From Paludibacteraceae bacterium (GTDB lineage Bacteria > Bacteroidota > Bacteroidia > Bacteroidales > Paludibacteraceae), in contig JAILLP010000004.1 in the NCBI GenBank assembly GCA_024693065.1, positions 124,001 through 188,000 of the forward strand: 64,000 nt of DNA, given 5' to 3'. The notes under the pieces are model-generated. The model ran no database searches. It was given only the letters and a program-made list of their open reading frames with translations, and had not been told where the DNA came from. Positions 27,435 to 35,687 of this stretch are shown here, piece by piece. The position numbers were made by a program, and so were the translations under genes. How positions within the stretch are numbered: the stretch's first letter is position 1; each line of letters opens with the position of its first letter.

Positions 27435-27458
27435 AGAGACGATGTGTACATTGTCTCT
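27435..27458. repeat. 24-base GAGACGATGT palindrome
   Basis: AGAGACGATGTG followed by its near-complement TACATTGTCTCT. Sister copies lie at 50299-50322, 56104-56125 and 62097-62118. It precedes the restriction operon and decides that the true start of that gene is downstream of it. Confidence 0.7.
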
Positions 27459-27509
27459 TATCAATCGTCCCCTCCGCAGATAGGTCAGGCGCGCAAATCA
27501 TCAGCGCAG

Positions 27510-28565
27510 ATGGTAGAACCGACAGACATTCCCGAGAATGACCTTCTCGCCTTGTCGCCCGATGTGCTGCGTGTATTGCTCAAGGATCATTCCGTCAGTC
27601 ATCACTTCAAGACGGAACGCAACATATTTTGGGCAACCGCAGACTATGAATCGTTGGGCGAGGGCTACGGTTATCTCGACCCCATAACCCCCGAACGCAT
27701 CACAGGCGAACGTGGCCTGCTGATTCAACCCCGTGCCAAGAAGAGTCGCGAGGTGCAGCAGCAACGCATTCAGGAGAAGGCGGAAGTCTTCACACCCGCT
27801 TGGATCTGCAACAAGCAAAACAACCTTGTGGATAGCGCATGGTTCGGACGAGAGAATGTCTTTAACACAGAAATCGACGACCATAACGGACACACATGGC
27901 AACCTATCGAAGAAAAAATCCAATTCCCCGACACCAAAGGCAAATCATGGGAGGAGTATGTATGTGCTCCGAGGCTCGAAGTGGCTTGCGGAGAAGCACC
28001 TTACCTCACAAGCCGTTACGATGCCGTTACGTGCGACGGTGTCATTCCCATCAAAAAACGCATCGGTCTGTTGGATCGTAAACTACGTATCGTGGGCGAG
28101 AACACCACTACGCCTGACGAATGGCTCGTCTGGGCCTTCAATGCCCTGCATGCCACCTATGGCTTCGAGTGGCAGGGCGATAATCTACTACTCGCCCGCG
28201 AGGCTGTGCTCTACACCTTTATGGAGCATTACGAAGAAAAATTCCACCAATCCATCGATAAAAAGACACTTGAGAACGCCGCCTATATCATCAGCTGGAA
28301 CCTCTGGCAGATGGACGGCGTGAAGTGCGTCGTGCCGCTGTCGTGCGAGTGGGCGGCACCCGAAGAACCCTCTCTTAGCCTTTTCGAAGACGAACCTAAA
28401 CGGATGGAATGCCCGGCTTGTAAAAAAGATACACAGACAGGGCATATCGGTATCCACTGCGAAGTGGTGGAGTGGCGCAAGGTCACAGAGAAGGAACCAC
28501 ACCGCACGGGGTCAAAACGCAACGTGTTCTATTACCCGAACATATCCATTCCTTTAAAAAGGTAA
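27510..28565 (+). CDS. DNA methyltransferase-like protein of the restriction operon (no NPPY motif)
   Basis: A 351-residue protein of the type often annotated as restriction endonuclease subunit M. EVFTPAWICNKQNNLVD near residues 91-107 resembles MTase motif X. LEVACGEAPYLTSRYD near 154-169 resembles the SAM-binding motif I. I find no NPPY/DPPY catalytic motif IV, so it may not methylate by itself. The C-terminus has a CxxC pair (ECPACKKD). The ATG at 27510 is chosen because the longer frame from 27408 reads through a dispersed palindrome. The next gene starts 44 bases downstream. Confidence 0.7.
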   Translation: MVEPTDIPENDLLALSPDVLRVLLKDHSVSHHFKTERNIFWATADYESLGEGYGYLDPITPERITGERGLLIQPRAKKSREVQQQRIQEKAEVFTPAWICNKQNNLVDSAWFGRENVFNTEIDDHNGHTWQPIEEKIQFPDTKGKSWEEYVCAPRLEVACGEAPYLTSRYDAVTCDGVIPIKKRIGLLDRKLRIVGENTTTPDEWLVWAFNALHATYGFEWQGDNLLLAREAVLYTFMEHYEEKFHQSIDKKTLENAAYIISWNLWQMDGVKCVVPLSCEWAAPEEPSLSLFEDEPKRMECPACKKDTQTGHIGIHCEVVEWRKVTEKEPHRTGSKRNVFYYPNISIPLKR

Positions 28566-28609
28566 AATATCCAACATATTGAATAATAGATAATTAGAAC
28601 TACTTTACC

Positions 28610-31600
28610 ATGGAATACACAGCAACATTCAAGAACAGTCTGATTTACATTTTCCGCATCAACGATGCGAAGCATGCGAAATGTTTAAAAATCGGTGAGG
28701 CAACCGCCCCCGATGGACTGACTTTCGTTCCCAACTGCAAGGAACTCAACGAAGCCGCTAAAAAACGTATTGATTCATATACGAAGACAGCTGGCGTACA
28801 GTATGAGTTATTGCACACCGAGATGACCACTTACAGCAAAGGTGGTAAAATCATGGGGTTCAATGACAAGCAGGTTCATGACGTCCTGTTACGTTCAGGC
28901 ATCAAGAAAGAAAAGTTTGGTACAAACGCTGATGAGTGGTTTCGTTGCGACCTTGAAACGGCAAAGAATGCTATTGCGGCCGTGAAGAACGGGCAAACCA
29001 GCCTAACTCCCGACCAAAAGTCGGAAGGTAAATCACCAGTGGCATTCCGTCCTGAACAATTGAAAGCCATCGAGCAGACGAAAAAGGTGCTGAAGAATGG
29101 TGACAAAATGCTATGGAACGCCAAGATGCGTATGGGTAAGACGCTCACCTCGCTCGAAGTGGTGAGACAAATGGGCTTCCATCGAACCATCATCGTCACA
29201 CACCGTCCCGTGGTGGATGAGGGTTGGTATGAGGATTACAACAAAATATTTTATGTGGAAAGCGACAAATGGCTATATGGCTCGAAAAACAGAGGTGTGA
29301 ACAACATCAAAAAACTCGAACAATCCGGCAAGAAATATATTTATTTCGCCTCCATGCAAGACCTTCGTGGGTCAAAATTGGTGGGCGGCAATTTCGATAA
29401 GAATGAAGAGGTTTTCAGCATTGATTGGGACCTACTCATCATCGACGAGGCGCACGAAGGCACGCAAACCGAGTTGGGCAAACGGGTGTTCGAGACACTG
29501 GATACGGAGCACACGAAGGTGCTGAACCTTTCGGGAACGCCTTTCAACCTGCTTGAATCGGGCGATTTTGACGAGACCAACACCTTCACATGGGACTATG
29601 TGATGGAACAGCGCGCCAAACAAGAGTGGGCTGTCAGTCACCCCGGTGACCATAACCCATACGAGGAACTGCCGAAACTTAATATCCTGACATTCAACCT
29701 CGGAGACCTCGCCGTCCATTATCAGGACGAGGACAAGGCCTTCAACTTCACAGAGTTTTTCAAGACGGACGATAAAGGCCAATTCGTCTATAAAAAGGAT
29801 ATCGCCAACTTCCTCGACATCATCTCATCGAACAAGGGCGAAACGCTCTATCCGTTCAGTAGTGCCGAATACCGTGAATTCTTCCACCACACCTTTTGGA
29901 TTGTGCCGGGTGTGAAAGAGGGGAAGGCATTGGCGGAGATGTTGCGCACGCACAGCGTGTTTGGCTCGTACAAAGTGGTGAACGTATGCGGCAACGAGGA
30001 CGAGGAGACCACGGGCGATCCGTTGGAAGAGGTGCGCAGTGCCATAGGCGACCATCCAGAAGACACCTACACCATCACCCTCTCGTGTGGCAAGCTCACC
30101 ACAGGTGTCACTGTACGTGAGTGGACAGCGGTGCTCTATTTGGCAGGTAGCAAAAACACTTCGCCGGCATCGTATATGCAGACCATCTTCCGTGTACAGA
30201 GCCCCGGCCGGATAGGGGGACGTATGAAGACAGATTGCTATGTTTTTGATTTCGCACCCGACCGCACTTTGAAGATGGTGGCTGAAACGGCTAAGGTATC
30301 TGCCAAAGCCGGAGAGACGGGTCAAGAGGATAAAATAATCCTTGGAAACTTCCTCAACTTCTGTCCGATTATCTCCTACGACGGAACAGAAATGAAGCCA
30401 TACAACGTAGATCAGATGATGCAACAGCTCAAAAGAGTCTATGTGGACAGAGTGGTGAATTCAGGCTTCGAGGATGGACATCTTTACAGCAAAAAACTAT
30501 ATGACCTGAGCGATGTGGAACTTGAAAGATTCGCTGACCTTCGAGAAATCATTGGTCAGACTAAGGCCAACAAGCAATCCAAGGACATTAAAATCAACAA
30601 CCAGAAATTCGATAAGGAGGATATAGAAAAGGCAAAACGGGAGGCAAAGAAAAGTGGCAAACAAATCACGCAAGAGGAGTTAGAGCAGATGGCGGAGCAA
30701 CTAAAGAAACGCCGCCAAAGGGATATTGCAGTCTCTATTTTGCGAGGAATCTCCATCCGTATGCCTCTTTTACTTTTTGGTGCTAAGCTCGACAACGAGG
30801 AGGAAGATATTTCGCTCGACCGCTTTGTGGAGTTGGTGGACGATCAGTCATGGGCAGAGTTCATGCCGCTCGGCGTCAGCAAAGACAAGTTCGCAGCCTA
30901 TAAGAAATATTACGATGAGGACATCTTTTCGGCTGCAGGAAGACAGATTCGCCAACTTGCCCTTGCGGCGGACAAAATGCCTATATTACAACGCATTCAA
31001 CATATTACGCAGATCTTCGAATCATTCCGCAATCCAGATAAGGAGACCGTATTAACCCCATGGCGGGTGGTGAACATGCACCTATCGGACACTGTAGGTG
31101 GATATTGTTTTTACAATGATGGATTTGAAACGGTTGCCACAGAACCGCACATGGTGGACCGTGGCATTGTGACGCAACGCCTATTCGAAAACGCCAACGT
31201 GCGAATTTTAGAAATTAACTCCAAATCAGGACTTTATCCGTTGTACATGGCCTATAGTATTTTCCGTCATCGTCTACGTGTCATGAAAGAGGGCAAACGC
31301 TCATTGTTCAAGGAGGTTAGCCTCGAAGAGGAACAGTATGTATGGCGTGAGGTATTAGCGGAGAACATATTCATCATTTGCAAGACCGAGATGGCGCGTT
31401 GTATCACACAACGCACTCTTGCCGGTTTCACAGGAGCTAAAGTTAACACCCATGTATATGACGATCTTCTGAATCAAATCACCAACAAACAACCCGAATT
31501 TATTAAACGTCTGCTTTCGGGCAGCATTTTTTCTCAAATAAAAAACAATATGAAATTTGACGCTATAGTAGGAAATCCTCCGTATCAGGTAAACGATGGA

Positions 31601-32587
31601 AGTGGAGCTTCGAGTGATGCCGCAATGCCTGTGTATAACAAATTTGTAGATGTAGCACGACAAATAAAACCTCAATATCTAACTTTGATTATGCCATCAA
31701 AATGGATGATAGGAGGACGTGGTTTACAAAAATTCCGCGAAGATTTTATGAACGATAGGCACATTGAACTTTTGTTTGATTACGAAGATTCATCCGAATG
31801 CTTTACTAATCAACATATTGACGGTGGAATATGCTACTTCCGTTGGAATAAGGATTATAATGGAATGGTTGATTATTCATATAAGGACGCTAGCGGTCAA
31901 ATAAAACGAAGCAAGCGCTTTTTGAAAGATAAAAATACAAATATTGTCATTCGTGACATTCAGCGTATTTCCTTGATCAACAAGGTTTCTAATGAAAAAT
32001 CGTTTGCTGATATAGTGTCTTCTACTCAACCATTTGGAATTAGGAAAGATTTGTTCAATAATCCAGAGAAATATATCAATGTAAAAACCGCAGATGTTCA
32101 ATTCAAAGATTCGGTTGAAATTTGGGGTGTTAAAGGAATAAAAGGAGGTGCAAGACGTACAAGTTGTTTTATTGAAAATAAAGCTGTCACAAAGAATAGG
32201 GAATGGATTACGAAGAATAAAATACTATTTACAACTTCATATTCTACAAATGCAACAGTACCACCAGAACCTATTTTGGCAGGGCCAAATGTTATAGGAA
32301 CAGAGACATTCCTTGTGATAGGTCCTTATGAAACTGCCGAAGAAATGAACAATTGCAATAAGTACATTAGAACAAAGTTTTTCCGATTGTATTTGTATTT
32401 CGGTAAAGGAACAATGCAAGTATCAAAAGAAGTCTTCCAATTTGCTCCATTACAGGACTTCACAGAAAAATCAGATATCGACTGGAGCAAAAGCATCAAG
32501 GAGATAGATGAGCAGTTGTACAAGAAGTATGGATTGACGGAAGAGGAGGTGAAGTTTGTGGAAGGAATGGTGAAGGAGATGGAGTAA
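28610..32587 (+). CDS. Single-polypeptide restriction enzyme: GIY-YIG-like nuclease, SF2 helicase, Eco57I-type adenine methylase
   Basis: A 1325-residue fusion. Residues 10-125 resemble a T5orf172/GIY-YIG-type nuclease (LIYIFRIN, KCLKIGEAT, DEWFRC). The helicase follows: RPEQLKAIEQT near 145, Walker A AKMRMGKT near 171-178, LIIDEAHEG near 275, LNLSGTPFNL near 305 and a second RecA domain to about 560. The methylase part has a motif-X-like TPWRVVNMHLSD near 820, a degenerate motif I (ILEINSKSGLYP near 866) and motif IV IVGNPPYQ near 985-992, typical of N6-adenine methylases. The rest (about 1000-1310) should be target recognition. The layout recalls type ISP/IIG systems. Base composition falls sharply in AT-rich direction from about 31.5 kb, covering motif IV and recognition. 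Confidence 0.85.
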   Translation: MEYTATFKNSLIYIFRINDAKHAKCLKIGEATAPDGLTFVPNCKELNEAAKKRIDSYTKTAGVQYELLHTEMTTYSKGGKIMGFNDKQVHDVLLRSGIKKEKFGTNADEWFRCDLETAKNAIAAVKNGQTSLTPDQKSEGKSPVAFRPEQLKAIEQTKKVLKNGDKMLWNAKMRMGKTLTSLEVVRQMGFHRTIIVTHRPVVDEGWYEDYNKIFYVESDKWLYGSKNRGVNNIKKLEQSGKKYIYFASMQDLRGSKLVGGNFDKNEEVFSIDWDLLIIDEAHEGTQTELGKRVFETLDTEHTKVLNLSGTPFNLLESGDFDETNTFTWDYVMEQRAKQEWAVSHPGDHNPYEELPKLNILTFNLGDLAVHYQDEDKAFNFTEFFKTDDKGQFVYKKDIANFLDIISSNKGETLYPFSSAEYREFFHHTFWIVPGVKEGKALAEMLRTHSVFGSYKVVNVCGNEDEETTGDPLEEVRSAIGDHPEDTYTITLSCGKLTTGVTVREWTAVLYLAGSKNTSPASYMQTIFRVQSPGRIGGRMKTDCYVFDFAPDRTLKMVAETAKVSAKAGETGQEDKIILGNFLNFCPIISYDGTEMKPYNVDQMMQQLKRVYVDRVVNSGFEDGHLYSKKLYDLSDVELERFADLREIIGQTKANKQSKDIKINNQKFDKEDIEKAKREAKKSGKQITQEELEQMAEQLKKRRQRDIAVSILRGISIRMPLLLFGAKLDNEEEDISLDRFVELVDDQSWAEFMPLGVSKDKFAAYKKYYDEDIFSAAGRQIRQLALAADKMPILQRIQHITQIFESFRNPDKETVLTPWRVVNMHLSDTVGGYCFYNDGFETVATEPHMVDRGIVTQRLFENANVRILEINSKSGLYPLYMAYSIFRHRLRVMKEGKRSLFKEVSLEEEQYVWREVLAENIFIICKTEMARCITQRTLAGFTGAKVNTHVYDDLLNQITNKQPEFIKRLLSGSIFSQIKNNMKFDAIVGNPPYQVNDGSGASSDAAMPVYNKFVDVARQIKPQYLTLIMPSKWMIGGRGLQKFREDFMNDRHIELLFDYEDSSECFTNQHIDGGICYFRWNKDYNGMVDYSYKDASGQIKRSKRFLKDKNTNIVIRDIQRISLINKVSNEKSFADIVSSTQPFGIRKDLFNNPEKYINVKTADVQFKDSVEIWGVKGIKGGARRTSCFIENKAVTKNREWITKNKILFTTSYSTNATVPPEPILAGPNVIGTETFLVIGPYETAEEMNNCNKYIRTKFFRLYLYFGKGTMQVSKEVFQFAPLQDFTEKSDIDWSKSIKEIDEQLYKKYGLTEEEVKFVEGMVKEME

Positions 32588-32729
32588 GGTTTTCTTTTTT
32601 TCAACATGAGGATGTATTAAAATTCAATTTTTGATACACCCTCTTTGTGAGGGCTTCGTTGTTACATATTTGCCCGTGACGAACCATGGGGAATATATAT
32701 TTCCATCCTTCTTTCATACACTTCATGTA

Positions 32730-34079
32730 TTATGAACAGTTGTCACTTATTATTGGCAACATATATACGGGAAGTAAAATGGTCTCCGCATCGAACCGCA
32801 AGTCTTTTGTATAAGCAAGGTACCGATTGGCGATGCGTGATGAGAACTTGAGGCAGAAGGCATCCAGCGAGGCATGTGTTTTGTAGCCGGACGACTTCAC
32901 CTCTATGGGGCATATCTTATTGCCTTTCGACAACAGGAAGTCAACCTCGTAATAATGTTTCTCATCCTTTGGGAACGTGTGGTAAAACAATTCGTTGCCT
33001 GCCGTAGCGAGCATCTGCGCCACGAGGTTTTCATACACATACCCTAAATTAGCTTCCAACTTGTCACTCAACAATTTATCGTAAATCACATTGTCCGTAT
33101 AACGTTTGTCCCAAAAACATAATGTGACAAACAATCCCGTGTCTGCCAAAAACAACTTGTAGCGGTTCATGTCCTTGCTCAATGACATACCCACATTGGG
33201 GTCTGTACAGTGATGACAAAACAGAACTGTTTTGCTCTGCTCCAGATCCTGAAGCAACTCGGCCATTTTGGTCTCCGTTTGCTGTCCGACCACTGGATAT
33301 GGCTGATAACGAGAAGCATTGCTGCTCAATTGCGCCGGAATGTTTTTAAAAAGCCGTTCTGCATTCCCCGTGGCGTCAATCTTCTGAAAGTCTTCCAAGT
33401 ACAATTTTATAATTCCTCGCTTGGTTTTATCAACCAAACTCAAATTATTAGTGTCCAAATAAGTATTTACGGCTTGTGGCATTCCTCCCACCAACATATA
33501 GAGTCTTAAATCCCTCATTTTCAAACGCGCCGCAGCATCACCCATCGACAGTTTCATTTCAAACTGTTGCCTAAGCAGAGGAATAGTGGCAGTATCGCCC
33601 AACGCCCAACGAAATTCCTCAAAGTCCATTGGATACATCGTTATGCGGTCCTCCTCACTGGGTATAGTGATGTCTTTGGTGTTTTTGCGAATGCTAATGA
33701 GCGATCCTGTTTCAATGTAATCGTAGCGTCCGTCTTGCACTAAGTACTTAATGGCCTGGCGGGCTTTCGGGCATTTCTGCACCTCGTCGAAAATTATGAC
33801 AGACTTGCGCTTGTGCAACACCACTTGGTGTGCTTGTTGCAGTTTGAAGAAAATCATATTCAAATCGCTCAAGTCATCCCATAGTGCAATTGACTCCTTG
33901 CCGGCTTTGTTGAAGTCTATGAGAATGTAGGATTCGTATTCCTGCTTGGCAAAAAGTTCCACAACCGTTGACTTTCCAACACGTCGTGCACCTTCTACCA
34001 ATACGGCTGTCCGTCCATCCTCAGACCGTTTCCAGTCCAATAATCGTTGATATATTTTTCTCTTGAAAATTCTATCCAT
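32730..34079 (-). CDS. AAA-family ATPase with C-terminal DUF4143 (second copy)
   Basis: A 449-residue P-loop ATPase. Walker A is EGARRVGKSTVV near residues 26-37 and Walker B VIIFDEVQKCP near 92. Sensor-like SLISIRKNTKD follows. The DUF4143 part includes YKLFLADTGLFVTL, LGYVYENLVAQML and the nuclease-like block YEVDFLLSKGNKICPIEVKSSGYK near 398-420. The ATG at 34079 is preferred because the -7 box at 34103-34110 leaves almost no leader for the ATG at 34091. It lies convergent to the restriction operon. It shares architecture but limited sequence with the copy at 25-26.5 kb, and its promoter also carries a tandem array. Confidence 0.88.
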   Translation of the reverse strand: MDRIFKRKIYQRLLDWKRSEDGRTAVLVEGARRVGKSTVVELFAKQEYESYILIDFNKAGKESIALWDDLSDLNMIFFKLQQAHQVVLHKRKSVIIFDEVQKCPKARQAIKYLVQDGRYDYIETGSLISIRKNTKDITIPSEEDRITMYPMDFEEFRWALGDTATIPLLRQQFEMKLSMGDAAARLKMRDLRLYMLVGGMPQAVNTYLDTNNLSLVDKTKRGIIKLYLEDFQKIDATGNAERLFKNIPAQLSSNASRYQPYPVVGQQTETKMAELLQDLEQSKTVLFCHHCTDPNVGMSLSKDMNRYKLFLADTGLFVTLCFWDKRYTDNVIYDKLLSDKLEANLGYVYENLVAQMLATAGNELFYHTFPKDEKHYYEVDFLLSKGNKICPIEVKSSGYKTHASLDAFCLKFSSRIANRYLAYTKDLRFDAETILLPVYMLPIISDNCS

Positions 34080-34102
34080 GCTAATTCCCATTTAATCAGT
34101 AA

Positions 34103-34110
34103 CAAATATA
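34103..34110 (-). promoter_or_regulatory. -7 box TATATTTG for the second DUF4143 ATPase gene
   Basis: Exact TAnnTTTG match on the minus strand, 24 bases before the chosen ATG, with a tandem array starting 16 bases further upstream. Confidence 0.6.
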
Positions 34111-34125
34111 GCATATTTTCACGTG

Positions 34126-34210
34126 TCCCGCAATTATATTTATCCAAAATTCATAGTTTCCCGCAAATTTATTTTGGCAAAATTCGTTGTTTCCCGCAAA
34201 TTTAAAAAAG
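34126..34210 (-). repeat. Tandem array, 3 units of exactly 33 bp, in the second ATPase promoter
   Basis: TCCCGCAA (plus-strand reading) begins at 34126, 34159 and 34192, a period of 33 bases. The second and third units share TTTCCCGCAAATTTA, and the first two units share AAAATTC at the same internal position. Placement relative to the -7 box mirrors the 32-bp array of the other ATPase gene, but the core sequence is different. Confidence 0.85.
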
Positions 34211-34406
34211 AAACATTATTGCGCATGGTACAGTGTGATCAGGCTTTGCTTTTCCTTCAGACATTTTCCCGCCATTCCTCACAGTATTGGGCCGCTTTCA
34301 GCAATCTCGTCAGTCGGTTCCTCTAGGCTGGTCAACCTATATTTGTTTATTTCTTCTTCCGACATAATTTTAGTTCTTGCTGATTATGCAAGTACAAATA
34401 TAGGAA

Positions 34407-34450
34407 TTTAAGAATTAAGAATTAAGCGTTAGGAGTTAAGAATTAATTAA
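34407..34450. repeat. TTAAGAA heptanucleotide repeat
   Basis: Tandem units of TTAAGAA/TTAAGCG/TTAGGAG. The same heptamer recurs at 48.5, 48.79, 52.36-52.40 and 54.29-54.34 kb. Confidence 0.7.
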
Positions 34451-34518
34451 AAGTCATCGAAAAGGTGAAACTGTCGGGTTAGCCTTGCCACCCGACTACA
34501 TTCTTTCTGCGAATCGAT

Positions 34519-34549
34519 TGGATTTTACAAGAAAACGATGTATCTTTGT
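34519..34549 (+). promoter_or_regulatory. Promoter of the radical SAM operon (TTG-N20-TATCTTTG)
   Basis: TTG at 34519-34521 and TATCTTTG at 34542-34549 are 20 bases apart, the best-spaced Bacteroidota promoter in the window. It leaves a leader of about 175 bases before the first ATG; a small hairpin (34474-34480 with 34491-34497) lies upstream of it. Confidence 0.65.
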
Positions 34550-34732
34550 ACGATGTTCATAAACTCGATTGGACATGATTGCTGGTGATTCGTGTTTACA
34601 TTATGGGGGAATGAATTGAGAGAATAGGGGTAGAATGGCACAATCCGGTAGAGTCACCATGGGGTAATTAATGCGCAATTTGTGTTTTGACTTCGGTTGA
34701 AATTAACTTATGTGTTTTAAAAAATTGTTGTT

Positions 34733-35533
34733 ATGAAGAAAATTTCACTACAAGCAAGATCAATTATCAGAAGAGCCATCGTCTCTTTGTTGTCGTCTAT
34801 GGGTTTTATCACCGTGCATGGACAAGCGACGGGGAAAGAGGTGGATAGGAGTAGCCGTATAAATGACTTTGAAACTGTGGAGGAGTATAATCCTGAAAGA
34901 GATTTAATTGCGCTTTACGGATGTCCTTCCGCGGATTTCAGGTTCAGAGGTAATGTCACGGACAAGTACGGCAACCCGCTGAAAGATGTGAGTGTGCAAG
35001 TCACTCATTGCCGGAACGGCGCATTCCCGCCTGTGATGACGGACGAGGATGGAAATTTTGTGTTTGAATATAAGACAGCTCCATGGTGCGATATTAGGAT
35101 ATCGGCTACGAATGACATATCTTCCGCTTGTGACACTATCCTGGAAGAACAGTACGAAAAAGAGTTCGTTATGCCTGAGAATCCGAACGGTGATCCGTTT
35201 TACCGTGGCGTATATGATAAAGAAATGACCATCGTCCTTGGGGATGAGGGAGAGACTGGCCACATCATATTCGGTCGCCCGACGGGCGTGGAGGATGGAG
35301 TGGCGGAGAAGATCCTTCTGTTCTCTAATCCGGTGGAGAATTATTTGTGGTTCAACTTGACAGGTGTGGAAAGCGCCAATGTCACCATCTATAATCTGAG
35401 CGGCGAACAGGTGTTGACCGCCTCTGTCCCGAACGGAGAGAGCCTTTACGTGGGCAATCTGAAGAGCGGAAATTACTTGTTGACCGTCGTCTCAGGAGAT
35501 AAGAAACTGGCTGCCCGTTTCTTGAAGAAATAG
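34733..35533 (+). CDS. Radical SAM-associated secreted protein with T9SS type A sorting domain
   Basis: A 266-residue secreted protein. LYGCPSADFRFRGNVTDKYG near residues 60-79 and the following beta-sandwich match the family of putative lipoproteins that pairs with a radical SAM enzyme (TIGR04134-type, from memory). Four Cys follow the signal region (near residues 62, 88, 113, 126). Unlike that family, the signal region (ends near HGQ) has no lipobox Cys. Residues 195-266 look like a T9SS type A sorting domain: ILLFSNPVENYLWFN, VTIYNLSGEQVLTA, LKSGNYLLTV. The radical SAM gene starts 154 bases downstream. It is probably the modified substrate. Confidence 0.75.
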   Translation: MKKISLQARSIIRRAIVSLLSSMGFITVHGQATGKEVDRSSRINDFETVEEYNPERDLIALYGCPSADFRFRGNVTDKYGNPLKDVSVQVTHCRNGAFPPVMTDEDGNFVFEYKTAPWCDIRISATNDISSACDTILEEQYEKEFVMPENPNGDPFYRGVYDKEMTIVLGDEGETGHIIFGRPTGVEDGVAEKILLFSNPVENYLWFNLTGVESANVTIYNLSGEQVLTASVPNGESLYVGNLKSGNYLLTVVSGDKKLAARFLKK

Positions 35534-35687
35534 TGCGGCACATCTCCTTTTGAGAGCTTATTTTGTATGTTTAATAAAACGTCGAATTATTAGCACGTAC
35601 CATCGCATCAGTCACCCGAACCTTTGGATGACTGATGTTTTTTTGCCATGAAGGCAGTTAGGTGGGGTGGCTGGTTAAATAAAAAGA

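Noticed and set aside
27408-27509. Longer N-terminus for the methylase-like protein
   Set aside because: The extra 34 residues are encoded by a dispersed palindrome and intergenic sequence; the ATG at 27510 is the sensible start.
34126-34210. Possible short CRISPR array
   Set aside because: Only three units, the spacers resemble one another and no cas genes are near.
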